Source: an uncultured Erysipelotrichaceae bacterium
GTDB taxonomy: Bacteria; Bacillota_I; Bacilli_A; Erysipelotrichales; Erysipelotrichaceae
Assembly (NCBI GenBank): GCA_944327135.1
Contig: CALVGQ010000014.1
Location: 1-43,155 of the forward strand
Length of the DNA: 43,155 bases
Direction: 5' to 3'
Part shown: positions 1 to 8,870 of the stretch, piece after piece
Position numbering within the stretch: position 1 is the first letter of the stretch
How the letters are laid out: each line of letters starts with the position of its first letter
The notes under the pieces: generated by a model
What the model saw: only the letters and a program-made list of their open reading frames with translations
Told to the model about the DNA's origin: nothing
Databases searched by the model: none
Position numbers and translations under genes: made by a program

Positions 1-951
1 GAAGGAACACTACGGGTTGATACAGCTCGAATTTTAGTCGTTGATGAAGCGGATATGACATTAGAATATGGCTTTTTGGAAGAAGTGGATGCGATTGCAG
101 GAAAAATGAGCACTGATTTACAAATGATGGTGTTCAGCGCGACGATTCCACAGAATCTTCGTCCATTTTTGAAGAAATATATGCGTCATCCTCAGACCAT
201 TCAGGTTGATCAGATGCATCCAAACAATCCTCAGATTACGCATGTTTTGGTTCCCTGCAAGCATCGTAGCTATGCGGAAACCTGTCTTTCTATTCTTGAA
301 GGTTTTATCCCTTATGTTTGTTTGATTTTCGCAAATACGCGGGAGGAGGCCGCCGACTGTGCTGCTTTGCTTCGAAAAAATGGTCGGGCAGTTGTAGAAA
401 TTCATGGCGGATTAGAAGCCCGCCAGCGAAAACAAGCGATGAGACAGCTGGAAAATTTGACCCAATCTTATGTTGTAGCGACTGATATTGCTGCTCGCGG
501 TTTAGATATCGAAGGAATTACGCATGTTATTTCTCTGGGCTTTCCAAAAGAGCTGGATTTTTATATTCATCGTTCCGGAAGGACGGGACGAGCTGGACGA
601 GAGGGGACATGTTTTGCGCTTTATCAACAGCAGGATGAACCCATTATCCGCGCTTTGAAAGAACGTGGAATCCATTTTGAGCATCAGCAGTTCAAGGGTG
701 GACGGTGGCAGATGCTGAAACCGTTTGGCCAACCAAAGCCGAAGAAGAACGATCTGATTGAAAAACAGATCGCAATAAGCTTAAATCGAAATAATGAAAA
801 AGTTAAGCCGGGGTATAAGAAAAAAAGAGCTGCAGAAATTGAGAGAATAAAGCGAAAAAGAAAACGTGAAATGATCCAGAAAGCTATTCAAGTTGAACGA
901 AAAGAGCGCTACAAACAGCAGCAGCGTGCGAAGCGGGAGTCAAAAGAATGA
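1..951 (+). CDS. cshB: DEAD-box ATP-dependent RNA helicase, CshB-like (5' truncated by window edge)
   Basis: The frame is open from base 1, so the N-terminal part with the Q motif and Walker A is outside the window. Visible in order are motif II (VVDEAD, about residues 13-18), motif III (SAT in VFSATIP), and the helicase C domain with [11 protein letters not shown] and the motif [14 protein letters not shown] very basic Lys/Arg/Gln-rich tail of about 80 residues follows, as in RNA-binding extensions of DEAD helicases. The role is unwinding of structured RNA in the cytoplasm, in ribosome assembly or cold adaptation. The stop overlaps the start of nfo (ATGA), and in Bacillus subtilis cshB (yqfR) also neighbours nfo (yqfS), which favours CshB over CshA. 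The paralog assignment is less certain than the family. Confidence 0.85.
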   Translation, partial: EGTLRVDTARILVVDEADMTLEYGFLEEVDAIAGKMSTDLQMMVFSATIPQNLRPFLKKYMRHPQTIQVDQMHPNNPQITHVLVPCKHRSYAETCLSILEGFIPYVCLIFANTREEAADCAALLRKNGRAVVEIHGGLEARQRKQAMRQLENLTQSYVVATDIAARGLDIEGITHVISLGFPKELDFYIHRSGRTGRAGREGTCFALYQQQDEPIIRALKERGIHFEHQQFKGGRWQMLKPFGQPKPKKNDLIEKQIAISLNRNNEKVKPGYKKKRAAEIERIKRKRKREMIQKAIQVERKERYKQQQRAKRESKE

Positions 952-1826
952 TAAAAATTGGATCACATTGTTCGATGTCTGCGCCGGATTATCTGCTTGG
1001 AAGCGTTAGGGAAGCACTCAGTTATGGTGCCAATGCTTTAATGGTTTATACCGGTCCGCCGCAGAATACGCTCCGTAAACCAATTGAGCAATTAAAAATC
1101 GAAGAGGCACGAACTCTGCTGCAGGAAAATGGCATTCCGCTAGCAAATTGTATTATCCATGCCCCCTATATTATTAATTTAGGAAATTGTGTCAATCCCA
1201 AAACGGTTGAACTGGCTAAGGAATTCACTCGCAAGGAGATCGATCGGGTAGAAGCGATAGGAGCATCATTTTTGGTTCTGCACCCCGGTGCTTATACTAC
1301 TGCTACTTTGGAGGAAGGCCTGAAGCAAATCATTGCTGGGCTTAATGAAGTCCTTCAGCCTGAGGACAAGGTTGTGATCTGCCTTGAAACAATGGCTGGA
1401 AAGGGCAGTGAGATTGGTTTTACATTTGAACAACTGGCTGATATCATTCAAGGTGTGAAGCTGAATGAAAAGCTTGGCGTTTGTCTGGATACCTGCCATG
1501 TCCATGATGCTGGGATGGATCTGGAACAATTTGATCTGCTGCTGGATGAATTTGATCGAATCATTGGCCTGGATCGGCTGAAGGTCATTCATGTCAATGA
1601 TTCTAAAAATGTTCGTGGAGCGCGCAAGGACCGTCATGCCAATATCGGCGAGGGGATGATCGGATTTGATTGTTTGGCATCAATCGTCCATCATCCACGC
1701 TTAACAAAAATTATAAAAATTTTAGAGACACCATGGGTTAACGATCATGCCCCTTATAAAATTGAGATTGAAATGCTGAAAAAAGGAATTTATGATCCGC
1801 AGGCTTTAAACGTGCTCAGAAAATGA
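948..1826 (+). CDS. nfo: Endonuclease IV (AP endonuclease)
   Basis: A 292-residue TIM-barrel AP endonuclease that cuts 5' of abasic sites and trims blocked 3' ends in base excision repair. The metal-ligand motifs are all present in order: [47 protein letters not shown] and the final LETPW. Length matches the family (about 280-300). The ATG at 948 overlaps the helicase stop, so the two genes are translationally coupled. Its TGA stop lies in the 3' arm of the terminator hairpin that follows. Confidence 0.95.
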   Translation: MIKIGSHCSMSAPDYLLGSVREALSYGANALMVYTGPPQNTLRKPIEQLKIEEARTLLQENGIPLANCIIHAPYIINLGNCVNPKTVELAKEFTRKEIDRVEAIGASFLVLHPGAYTTATLEEGLKQIIAGLNEVLQPEDKVVICLETMAGKGSEIGFTFEQLADIIQGVKLNEKLGVCLDTCHVHDAGMDLEQFDLLLDEFDRIIGLDRLKVIHVNDSKNVRGARKDRHANIGEGMIGFDCLASIVHHPRLTKIIKILETPWVNDHAPYKIEIEMLKKGIYDPQALNVLRK

Positions 1827-1837
1827 GCACGTTTTTT
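1810..1837 (+). terminator. Rho-independent terminator of cshB-nfo
   Basis: Stem CGTGCTCA (1811-1818), loop GAAAA, stem TGAGCACG (1824-1831), then a six-T run. The nfo stop codon TGA (1824-1826) opens the 3' stem arm. Confidence 0.9.
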
Positions 1838-2110
1838 AATGAAAAAAATATGCAGTCAGGCTAGGACTGCAGCCCCAAATTTCACTTAGAGCCTGGATGC
1901 TTTGGATCTGAAACATAAAAAAAGTGAATCGTTCTGATTTTGGCCTTGGGATAATGAATGGGATCTGGCTGTTACACAATTAAAAAGGAACATTGTATCA
2001 AGGCTAGACGGGGATCATTGTTGATAGTTTTCGAAGGCCAGCGCTGTGATTCTGATTGATAGGATTCTTCAGTTCGAAGGGATGCTTTTAGACAAAAATT
2101 GTTTGCTTAA
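1838..2110. other. Intergenic stretch between convergent nfo and ispG, no gene seen
   Basis: About 270 bases without a convincing reading frame, promoter or RNA gene. The one structure noted is an inverted repeat TGCAGTC/GACTGCA (1851-1857 and 1865-1871, 7-base loop). The space is flanked by terminators facing each other from nfo and ispG, so it should be little transcribed. Confidence 0.6.
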
Positions 2111-2150
2111 ATTATTTTTTTATAAAAATAGGACCGTCTTTTAGACGGCC
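2111..2150 (-). terminator. Terminator of ispG, overlapping its stop codon
   Basis: Read on the minus strand: GGCCGTC, loop TAAAA, GACGGTCC, then TATTTTTATAAAAAAA. The stem begins inside the last two ispG codons, and the TAA stop starts the loop. Confidence 0.85.
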
Positions 2151-3211
2151 TTTTCTTGAATCATTTTTAGAATTTCTTCTTTTAGTACTGCAACAATGTC
2201 CTTTTGGGGTACAGTACGAATCATTTTTCCTTTTTTAAATAGCAGTCCAGTTTCTTTTCCGCCTGCAATTCCAATATCAGCACGACTGGCTTCCTGTGGA
2301 CCATTAACCGGACAGCCCATAACAGCAACATGAATGTCAGCATGGATCGTATTGAGGAATTGCTCCACTTCCAAAACAATGGGAATCATGTCATATTGGA
2401 TTCGTCCGCAGGTTGGGCAGCTAACCAGATACGGAACATTTTCGATTAAATTGAAGCATTTTAAAAGCTGCTTGCAAATCAGGATTTCCTCAACAGGATC
2501 TGCACTGACGGAAATTCGAATCGTGTCTCCAATTCCCTCCAAGAGCAGCGTTCCTAGTGCAGCGCTGGATTTAATGGAGCTTGCGGTAAAGGTACCCGCT
2601 TCAGTTACCCCCAAATGAAGCGGATAGGGAAAGGTCTGAGCGGCCAAACGATATGCTTCGATCGTGAGCATCACATCGCTGGATTTAAACGACAGCACAA
2701 TATCATGAAAATCACAATCTTCCAAAATTTTTACGTGTTTCTGAGCACTGGCAATCATTGCTTCGGCGCATGGCTTTCCATATTTTTCTAGAACTTCTCT
2801 TTCTAATGATCCGCTGTTGATACCAATCCGGATTGGAACATGATGTTTTTGACATTGTACGACGACTTCTTCAACATTCTTTCGAGATCCTATGTTGCCA
2901 GGATTAAGACGGATTTTATCAATTCCATTTTCAATGGCAATAAGTGCCAGTCGATGGTTGAAATGAATATCCGCAACCAGCGGAACATGGGTTCTTTTTT
3001 TTATTGTCTGGATTGCTTGGGCATCTTCTTCATCCAAAACCGCCATTCGGACAATTTCACATCCGGCTTCTTCCAGAGCTAGGATTTGGGCAACGGTGGC
3101 TTCCACATCTTTGGTCCGGGTGTTGGTCATGGATTGAATTAAAACTCGATTTTGACCGCCTAGCTGCAGATTGCCGACTTTTACTGGACGGGTCATTTCG
3201 CGTTGGAACAT
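2141..3211 (-). CDS. ispG: 4-hydroxy-3-methylbut-2-en-1-yl diphosphate synthase (flavodoxin/ferredoxin)
   Basis: A 356-residue IspG (GcpE) protein, the [4Fe-4S] enzyme of the penultimate MEP pathway step that turns MEcPP into HMBPP for isoprenoid synthesis. The TIM-barrel N-terminus carries VQSMTNTRTKDV, DIHFN and KIRLNPGN. The C-terminal cluster-binding part has SCPTCGR and MGCPVNGP, which supply the cluster cysteines, followed by ADIGIAGG and a Glu-rich end. Length is normal for the short bacterial form. The ATG start has a GAGGTGAT ribosome site and an extended -10 promoter just upstream. The gene is monocistronic and convergent to nfo. Confidence 0.96.
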   Translation of the reverse strand: MFQREMTRPVKVGNLQLGGQNRVLIQSMTNTRTKDVEATVAQILALEEAGCEIVRMAVLDEEDAQAIQTIKKRTHVPLVADIHFNHRLALIAIENGIDKIRLNPGNIGSRKNVEEVVVQCQKHHVPIRIGINSGSLEREVLEKYGKPCAEAMIASAQKHVKILEDCDFHDIVLSFKSSDVMLTIEAYRLAAQTFPYPLHLGVTEAGTFTASSIKSSAALGTLLLEGIGDTIRISVSADPVEEILICKQLLKCFNLIENVPYLVSCPTCGRIQYDMIPIVLEVEQFLNTIHADIHVAVMGCPVNGPQEASRADIGIAGGKETGLLFKKGKMIRTVPQKDIVAVLKEEILKMIQEKAV

Positions 3212-3228
3212 GATATCACCTCGTAAAG

Positions 3229-3237
3229 ATTATATCA
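3229..3237 (-). promoter_or_regulatory. Extended -10 promoter of ispG
   Basis: On the minus strand TGA-TATAAT, 17 bases before the ATG; the upstream TG gives an extended -10. No strong -35 is visible. Confidence 0.6.
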
Positions 3238-3302
3238 TTTTTTTTATAATTGGATAGAAAGGAAAAAAATTTTGCTGACTATACACCCTAAAATGAATGT
3301 TG

Positions 3303-3308
3303 TATAAT
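3303..3308 (+). promoter_or_regulatory. -10 element of the penicillin-binding protein gene
   Basis: TATAAT, 20 bases before the ATG at 3329. A well-spaced -35 box is not obvious. The ribosome site GAGGAGG follows. Confidence 0.5.
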
Positions 3309-3328
3309 GTTAAATCGAGGAGGAAACT

Positions 3329-5539
3329 ATGCCACGAAAAAAATCAAAAGAACGTCATGGAATTAACTGGACGGGAAGCAGTGAACATTTAAAAAAATCG
3401 TTGGATCTTTCTAAGGTGATTCGTCGGCGTATGCAGGTTTTATCGATTTGTCTGTGTCTGCTGATGAGCCTTATTTTCGGGCGGCTGTATTCTATTCAGG
3501 TTCTTCATAGTGAAGAATATCAGTTAAAACTGGCGGCCTATACTAAAAGTGAGCAGACCGTGACAACTCCACGCGGAGAAATTTTAGATCGCAATGGGCA
3601 AGTTTTGGTAGGCAGCCGACAGCGGCTGAATATCACATATTTTCCTCCGCAAAGCGTTTCTAACCAGGAGGAATGGACTTTGGCGTTTCAATTTGCACAG
3701 GATTTTCAAGTATCTGGAGATGCATTGCAGATTCGGGATTTAAAGGACCTTTATCTAACAGTATATGCCAGCGGTAGTGATAATTTTGAGAATTGGGTCA
3801 TAGAAGAATCCATGGACCAGTACCTGTTTCTTTTAAGTGATGAAAGAAAAGAACGGTATAATCATCTTATTACAGACGATGAGTGGAGCAGTTACTATAA
3901 TGGTGAATTGAGTGATTCAGACATCTATTATCTGCGTCTTGCTCGAATTGAGGAGCAGGATTATGCTGACTTTGATGAGCAGCTGCGAGGGGCATGGAGT
4001 GTGAAACAGTCCATGGATGCTGCCACCAGCGGGCAGACCAAAAATATTCTCAGCGATGTTTCGGTAGAGGAAGTTGCTTTTCTGACAGAACATAGCGAAA
4101 GTTATCCGGGATTCGATGTTGAAATTGACTGGGATCGTCAGTATCCGTTTGGATCAACATTGAAAAATGTTTTTGGAACAGTGACCACATCCAAACAGGG
4201 TTTGCCGTCAGAAGATCTGGATCAGTATTTGGCTTTGGGCTATTCACGAAATGAAAAGGTTGGCCGATCAGGACTGGAAAAACAGTATGAATCCCTGTTG
4301 GCCGGAGAGCGCAAAGTGTATGATCTTAGCTATGATGAGAACGGGAATGGGATTTTAACTGAAATTGTCGAGGGAAGAAAGGGGTATGACCTGGAAACTG
4401 CAATCGATATCAATCTGCAACTAGAGGTGGAGCAGATTTTGACGAATATCTTGGTGGAATATCAGGATGATCCGCGAAGACAATATATGGATCGTATTTC
4501 AGTTGTGGTGATGGATCCAAATAACGGTGATGTGCTCAGCCTGGCTAGCATGGTGAGAAGTGGTGAAGAAATTGTTGCCGATCCAGTCTCAATTTATACG
4601 ATGGCGTATGAAGCAGGCTCTGTTGTTAAGGGAGCAGTGCTGTATATGGGGCAAACTGAAGGGGTGATTTCCCCTGGCGAGGTCATGATTGATCAGCCAG
4701 TCAAGCTTAAAGGAACTCAAACTAAATCTTCCTGGAAAAATCTTGGGCGAATTGATGATATCCAGGCTTTGGCGCAATCGAGCAATGTTTACATGATCCT
4801 GACGGCTATCCGGCTGGCGGGAGGAACCTATGTGTATGATGGACCGCTCAGTGTCGCACCGGGAACCTTTAGCCTGATGAGAAATTATTTCAGCCTGTTT
4901 GGATTGGGGGTAAAAACCGGATTGGATATTCCTAATGAAGCGACCGGGTATACTGGTTCTGCGCAAGAGGCAGGAAATATTTTGGACTTTGCGATTGGTC
5001 AGTATGATACTTACACAGTGATGCAGCTGGCACAGTATGCAGCGACGCTGGCCAATGGCGGAACTAAATATCAGCCACGTTTGGTGGTGCGGGCATATGA
5101 ATCAGGGACTAAAAATGTTGTTTATGAGAATGCGGTTACGGTTTTGAGCACGGCTGATAATCAGGAAACGATGGAACGAATTCATTTGGGACTTTATGAA
5201 TGTGTATATGGGACAAATGGAATCTGCAAAGGATTACAGAACAGTGCGGCGATTACGGCTGGAAAAACCGGAACGGCTCAGGCTTATGTCGATGAAGAGG
5301 ACAGTGAAGGAAATGTTATTCTGGACGAAAATGGAAATACGACCAAGGTGCAGGCTCCAAACAACAGCGTGATTGCATTTGCTCCGTATGAAAATCCGGA
5401 AATTTCTATTGCATGCCTGATTCCAAATGCGTGGAACGGTGATGAATCCCAGACCAATTTATGCCTTCGTGCTACCAAGGAGATCATTGAAACTTATTAT
5501 GGTCAGCGAACTTCGTTGTCAGAATCAGCTCAAGAATAG
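3329..5539 (+). CDS. Class B penicillin-binding protein (peptidoglycan D,D-transpeptidase, FtsI/PBP2 family)
   Basis: A 736-residue monofunctional transpeptidase that cross-links peptidoglycan outside the membrane. A basic cytoplasmic tail (1-35) is followed by one membrane anchor (about 38-55), a PBP dimerisation domain starting at TPRGEILDRNG, and a transpeptidase domain. The catalytic motifs are S-V-V-K (nucleophile S431), S-S-N (484-486) and K-T-G-T-A (from K646). The pedestal between residues about 100 and 310 is long and acidic, with a cluster of Tyr/Asp/Glu residues. No PASTA repeats are present, unlike SpoVD or PBP2x of some relatives. No mraW, ftsL or mraY lies beside it, so an elongasome, divisome or sporulation role cannot be decided. 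The start has a strong GAGGAGG site. Confidence 0.9.
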   Translation: MPRKKSKERHGINWTGSSEHLKKSLDLSKVIRRRMQVLSICLCLLMSLIFGRLYSIQVLHSEEYQLKLAAYTKSEQTVTTPRGEILDRNGQVLVGSRQRLNITYFPPQSVSNQEEWTLAFQFAQDFQVSGDALQIRDLKDLYLTVYASGSDNFENWVIEESMDQYLFLLSDERKERYNHLITDDEWSSYYNGELSDSDIYYLRLARIEEQDYADFDEQLRGAWSVKQSMDAATSGQTKNILSDVSVEEVAFLTEHSESYPGFDVEIDWDRQYPFGSTLKNVFGTVTTSKQGLPSEDLDQYLALGYSRNEKVGRSGLEKQYESLLAGERKVYDLSYDENGNGILTEIVEGRKGYDLETAIDINLQLEVEQILTNILVEYQDDPRRQYMDRISVVVMDPNNGDVLSLASMVRSGEEIVADPVSIYTMAYEAGSVVKGAVLYMGQTEGVISPGEVMIDQPVKLKGTQTKSSWKNLGRIDDIQALAQSSNVYMILTAIRLAGGTYVYDGPLSVAPGTFSLMRNYFSLFGLGVKTGLDIPNEATGYTGSAQEAGNILDFAIGQYDTYTVMQLAQYAATLANGGTKYQPRLVVRAYESGTKNVVYENAVTVLSTADNQETMERIHLGLYECVYGTNGICKGLQNSAAITAGKTGTAQAYVDEEDSEGNVILDENGNTTKVQAPNNSVIAFAPYENPEISIACLIPNAWNGDESQTNLCLRATKEIIETYYGQRTSLSESAQE

Positions 5540-5627
5540 ATCACCCGGGCGGAGCGCAACAAGAGCTTTTTCTTGACCAAAGCTTGAAAAAAGCATACGT
5601 AGAATAAGGCTTAAATCATAAAAAAGC

Positions 5628-5656
5628 TTGGAATTTAAGACAAAGTGTGCTATACT
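5628..5656 (+). promoter_or_regulatory. Promoter of rpmG
   Basis: TTGGAA (5628-5633), 17-base spacer, TATACT (5651-5656) with an upstream TG giving an extended -10. It lies 32 bases before the rpmG ATG, and GGGAGGAA is the ribosome site. Confidence 0.75.
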
Positions 5657-5688
5657 TTGAAAGCATTTATTAGGGAGGAAATACAAAA

Positions 5689-5847
5689 ATGGCATCTGGT
5701 AGAGAAGCACTGACATTCAAATGTACTGAATGCGGCGAAGAAAACTACATCGGTACTCGAAATAAAAGAAAACATCCTGAAAAGATGGAAATCAACAAGT
5801 ACTGCCCACGCTGCAATAAGAAGACAGTGCATAAGGAGAAAAAATAA
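5689..5847 (+). CDS. rpmG: 50S ribosomal protein L33 (bL33)
   Basis: A 52-residue protein with the L33 pattern: TFKCTEC, then ENYIGTRNKR, HPEKMEINKYCPRC and a basic C-terminus. Four cysteines in two C-x2-C knuckles mark the zinc-binding (C+) form rather than the Cys-free zinc-starvation paralog. It has its own promoter and a GGGAGGA ribosome site, and is followed by a terminator, so it is transcribed alone. Confidence 0.95.
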   Translation: MASGREALTFKCTECGEENYIGTRNKRKHPEKMEINKYCPRCNKKTVHKEKK

Positions 5848-5871
5848 AAAGAGCCGTGAGGCTTTTTTTAG
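5848..5871 (+). terminator. Terminator of rpmG
   Basis: Stem AGCC, loop GTGA, stem GGCT, extended by A:T pairs and followed by a run of seven Ts. Confidence 0.75.
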
Positions 5872-5879
5872 TCTGAAGC

Positions 5880-6491
5880 ATGATGGAAATTCAACGGATC
5901 AAACTAGGTTTTTTTGCAGTAAATTGTTATTTGATCAAAGAAGCTGGACATGTTTTGATTATAGACCCTGGGGCACGAGCAAATAAGATATTAGAAGCAT
6001 TGCAAGAGCAAGAGCATGTAGAAGCGATTGTTCTGACGCATGGCCATTTTGATCATATTGGGGCAGTGGACGCTTTGGTCAATCAGTTTCATTGTCCGGT
6101 TTACTTGAATCCGAAAGATGAAGAACTGGCTCGTGATATGCATTTAAATGCGCTTGGTAAATTCAGTGCGGCTTTGCATTGCAAAACAATGCCACTGGAA
6201 GAGCCGATAGTGCAGATTGGATCTTTTCAGCTTAAAGTTTTTGAGGCTCCAGGCCATACCGCGGGAAGCTGCTTGATTCAGATTGGAAATGTAATGTTTA
6301 CTGGCGATGTTTTATTTAAAGGAAGTATTGGACGCTGCGATCTTTACTCTGGAAATGAAAGTGAAATGCGCCGCTCCTTGAAGCAGTTTCAAAAAATGGA
6401 TCCCGAGCTGATCCTTTATCCTGGCCACGAAGAACCGACGATGTTGCAGGACGAATTGAATCATAACCCGTTTTTGAAAGAACGATCATAA
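5880..6491 (+). CDS. MBL-fold metallo-hydrolase (YqgX / glyoxalase II-like)
   Basis: A 203-residue metallo-beta-lactamase fold protein. It shows the di-metal motif THGHFDHIG, the later ligands APGHTAG and FTGDVLF, and a final YPGHEEPT. Family members hydrolyse thioesters such as S-lactoyl thiols, but the substrate here cannot be read from sequence. Two consecutive ATG codons (5880 and 5883) could start it. The genes just upstream of comGA in Bacilli include the homolog yqgX, so the position next to comG is conserved. A strong hairpin terminates it before comGA. Confidence 0.85.
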   Translation: MMEIQRIKLGFFAVNCYLIKEAGHVLIIDPGARANKILEALQEQEHVEAIVLTHGHFDHIGAVDALVNQFHCPVYLNPKDEELARDMHLNALGKFSAALHCKTMPLEEPIVQIGSFQLKVFEAPGHTAGSCLIQIGNVMFTGDVLFKGSIGRCDLYSGNESEMRRSLKQFQKMDPELILYPGHEEPTMLQDELNHNPFLKERS

Positions 6492-6503
6492 AGAAAAACT
6501 TGG

Positions 6504-6546
6504 AACGATGATAAAGCTGCGGATGTTAGCTTTGTCATCGTTTTCT
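6504..6546 (+). terminator. Terminator of the MBL-fold gene
   Basis: Long hairpin: AACGATGA (6504-6511) pairs with TCATCGTT (6535-6542), extended inward by AAAGCT/AGCTTT, then TTCTTT. Confidence 0.8.
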
Positions 6547-6624
6547 TTGCTTTAAAAATGAATACACGTCTTTTTTAGGAAAATAGCCCAATGAGCGAAT
6601 ATATAAAGCGAAGGAGGTGGAATG

Positions 6625-7599
6625 ATGGAAGAACAGTTGATTGCCTTGCTGGAGGCTGCCTTAAAAAAAAGGGTCAGCGATATTCATCTGAAGGTAGAAC
6701 AAGAGGAAGTTCAGATCCAGTTCCGGCAGCATCAAGAAATGATTGATGGACCAAAAGATAGCTGCTCTTTGCGCTTATTTCGATATCTGCAGTATCGAGC
6801 AAATTTGGATATTTCAACTATTTTTCTTCCGCAAACAGGGCAATTTGAAATAGAGGTTCAGGGAAAACATTTGGCATTGCGCTTTGCCGTGTTAAGCAGT
6901 CTTGGAGTAATTAGCGGAGTACTTCGAATTTTAAATGCAGATTTTGATTTAAAGCCTCAGGATTTAACATTTCAGCGAGGTGCAGCAGAGCAGCTAAAAA
7001 AAATGCTGGATCGCAAAAACGGTCTGGTTTTGATTTCCGGACCTACTGGAAGTGGCAAAACGACAACCTTATATACGCTGTTGAACCATATTGAAGGAAG
7101 AAAGATTTTTACCTTGGAAGATCCGATTGAAATCTATAATCGCCGGTATGTCCAGCTTCAGATCAACGAGAAGCAGCATTTGGATTATGAGGAAGGGGTT
7201 CGTCAGCTGCTTCGCCATGATCCGGATATTATCGTGATTGGTGAAATTCGGGATGAACAAGCTGCAAAAATGGCTGTCCGTTGCGCTTTGACTGGACATT
7301 TAGTAGTCAGCACCATTCACTCTTTCAGCTGTCAAAGTGCAGTAGAACGAATGCTTGAGCTGAAAGTAGGAACGGGCCAGTTGCGGGATGTTTTGTGGGC
7401 TGTCAGCAATCAGCGGCTCTATTCCATGAAAAACAAGAAAGGAAAGATCGGTGTTTATGAAATCATGCAAAAAGCGCAGCTGGAATCAGTTTTTGAGCAC
7501 ACTTTGCCAGAGGGTTTTGTTTCTTTGCAAAGCGCCATTGAAGAGGGGATTCGTAAGGGAATTCTTACTCAAAAGCAGACTCGAGGGGACCGGTTTTAG
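6625..7599 (+). CDS. comGA: ComGA-like competence/type IV pilus assembly ATPase
   Basis: A GspE/PilB-family secretion ATPase that powers assembly of the competence pseudopilus at the cytoplasmic membrane face. It has Walker A GPTGSGKTT, the Asp box TLEDPIE, Walker B VIGEIRD and the His box LVVSTIH, all in order. At 324 residues it is short, like B. subtilis ComGA, and lacks the PilB N-terminal domain and the zinc tetracysteine. Two ATGs lie at 6622 and 6625; AGGAGG at 6612-6617 is 7 bases from the second, so that one is preferred. First gene of the com operon. Confidence 0.93.
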   Translation: MEEQLIALLEAALKKRVSDIHLKVEQEEVQIQFRQHQEMIDGPKDSCSLRLFRYLQYRANLDISTIFLPQTGQFEIEVQGKHLALRFAVLSSLGVISGVLRILNADFDLKPQDLTFQRGAAEQLKKMLDRKNGLVLISGPTGSGKTTTLYTLLNHIEGRKIFTLEDPIEIYNRRYVQLQINEKQHLDYEEGVRQLLRHDPDIIVIGEIRDEQAAKMAVRCALTGHLVVSTIHSFSCQSAVERMLELKVGTGQLRDVLWAVSNQRLYSMKNKKGKIGVYEIMQKAQLESVFEHTLPEGFVSLQSAIEEGIRKGILTQKQTRGDRF

Positions 7600-7603
7600 C
7601 CGA

Positions 7604-8566
7604 TTGGATTGTATCGGGATCGTCCGGTTGATGCAAAGTGGATTTTCTTTTTCACAAACATTGGCTTTACTTGAAAACCAAGATAATCATCAGGCAATTC
7701 AAAACGTCCAAAAAGGTCTTGAGCAGGGAAATACGGCAGAAGATTGCTTTGCGGGCATTCTTCCAAAAGCAATCCAGGCCAATACACTCGCTTTTCTTCG
7801 ATTTGTTTCCCTTGAAAAAGCATTGCAGCTAGCACTGCATTTAGAGGAATATGATCAACAGACACGTCGACATTTTTTTAAAAGTCTTATTGGTCCTTTT
7901 TTTCTTTTCGTTGGCAGTTTGATTGGAATTCAGCTTTTCTTCTTGTTTTGTTTTCCAATTTTAATAAATTTAATGGCCAGTTTTGAATTGGAAATGCGGG
8001 GATGGGAGGCTTTTCGTAAAATTTTTTATCTAGGAATTTGTATCTTTTTAGTCATTTTGCTGATGATAAGCAGTTTAACACTTTATATGATTCGTCCAAA
8101 ACGCATTGTTTTAGCATATTTATTGCTTTGCCGAATGCATCTGGAAAAACCTTTTTGTCTTTTTTTGAGCACACAGTTTGCTGTTTATTTTAATGAGTGT
8201 GCCAAAAGCGGAAACAGCACTCAACTGATTCTTCAAATGCTTCAGCAATTGAAGCAAAAACCGCTAATCGTATTTCTGGCTTATCATGTTGAACAATCTT
8301 TGCTGCAGGGAAATCCAGTTGAAGAAGCAATGAGTCATGCCTATTTGGATTCTTCTTTACGACGCTTTATGCAGATTGCAGTTCATTCTTCCTCCTTAAA
8401 AGCAATGCTGGATAGTTATATTACCCAGAATGAAGAAAAAGGAAAACAATTATGCCGTATTTGGAGTCGTCGACTGACAACCGCCGCCTATGCGGGCATT
8501 GGGATCTTGATTATTTTAATTTATGAAATCTTGTTTTTACCTCTTTCAATCTTAGGACAAGTGTAG
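7604..8566 (+). CDS. comGB: ComGB-like type II secretion/competence membrane protein (TTG start inferred)
   Basis: A GspF/PilC-type inner-membrane platform protein for the pseudopilus. Near the start it reads RLMQSGFSFSQTLALLE, matching the first T2SSF repeat. Three hydrophobic segments follow, near IGPFFLFVGSLIGIQLFF, IFYLGICIFLVILLM and, at the C-terminus, YAGIGILIILIYEILFL. The frame stays open far into comGA with no ATG or GTG near the conserved start. TTG at 7604, five bases after the comGA stop and about 15 bases past GAGGGG, is the best candidate. The start could also lie slightly upstream in overlap with comGA. Sequence is diverged but order and topology support ComGB. Confidence 0.8.
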   Translation: MDCIGIVRLMQSGFSFSQTLALLENQDNHQAIQNVQKGLEQGNTAEDCFAGILPKAIQANTLAFLRFVSLEKALQLALHLEEYDQQTRRHFFKSLIGPFFLFVGSLIGIQLFFLFCFPILINLMASFELEMRGWEAFRKIFYLGICIFLVILLMISSLTLYMIRPKRIVLAYLLLCRMHLEKPFCLFLSTQFAVYFNECAKSGNSTQLILQMLQQLKQKPLIVFLAYHVEQSLLQGNPVEEAMSHAYLDSSLRRFMQIAVHSSSLKAMLDSYITQNEEKGKQLCRIWSRRLTTAAYAGIGILIILIYEILFLPLSILGQV

Positions 8567-8576
8567 GTGAAAAAAA

Positions 8577-8870
8577 ATGAAACGGGGTTTTACTCTTTTG
8601 GAAATGATTATTGTCGTTAGTGTCTTATCTATTCTATTTTTGCTGACTGTTCCAAACATTCAAAAAGTAATGGAAATCGTTGATGAGAAAGGATGTGATG
8701 CTTTAGTTAAAGTTGTAGACAGCGCAGTCCTTCAATACAAGCTGGATTATGGGGAATACCCATTAGGTATTCAGGATCTGGTCAATGCAGGGTTGATCAG
8801 TGAAAAACAAACCGAATGCAGCAATGGAAAACAGGTTTTTTTGGATGAAGGGAAAGCGTATGCGCAATAG
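8577..8870 (+). CDS. comGC: ComGC major competence pseudopilin
   Basis: A 97-residue prepilin. A short basic leader MKRG is followed by the prepilin peptidase site G|FTLLEM with Glu at +5 of the mature chain, and a hydrophobic helix to about residue 25. The body has the ComGC pattern CDALVKVVDSAVLQYKLDYGEYP. It would be cut and N-methylated by ComC and polymerised into the DNA-uptake pilus. Two Cys (C40 and C82) could form the stabilising disulfide known in ComGC. It starts 10 bases after comGB; comGD overlaps its end. Confidence 0.93.
   Translation: MKRGFTLLEMIIVVSVLSILFLLTVPNIQKVMEIVDEKGCDALVKVVDSAVLQYKLDYGEYPLGIQDLVNAGLISEKQTECSNGKQVFLDEGKAYAQ

Noticed and set aside
1226-1637. Long minus-strand frames opposite nfo, and similar frames opposite hydA, ribosomal and dnaE genes
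   Set aside because: They are mirror frames of strongly conserved genes, lack ribosome sites and show no protein motif.
5540-5600. A terminator after the class B PBP gene (GCTTTTTC/GAAAAAAGC)
   Set aside because: The hairpin is weak and no T run follows, so it was not listed as a feature.
6556-6577. A possible ComK box (AAAA ... TTTT) before comGA
   Set aside because: The A and T runs are about 12 bases apart instead of the 5 of a K-box, and no second half-site is present.
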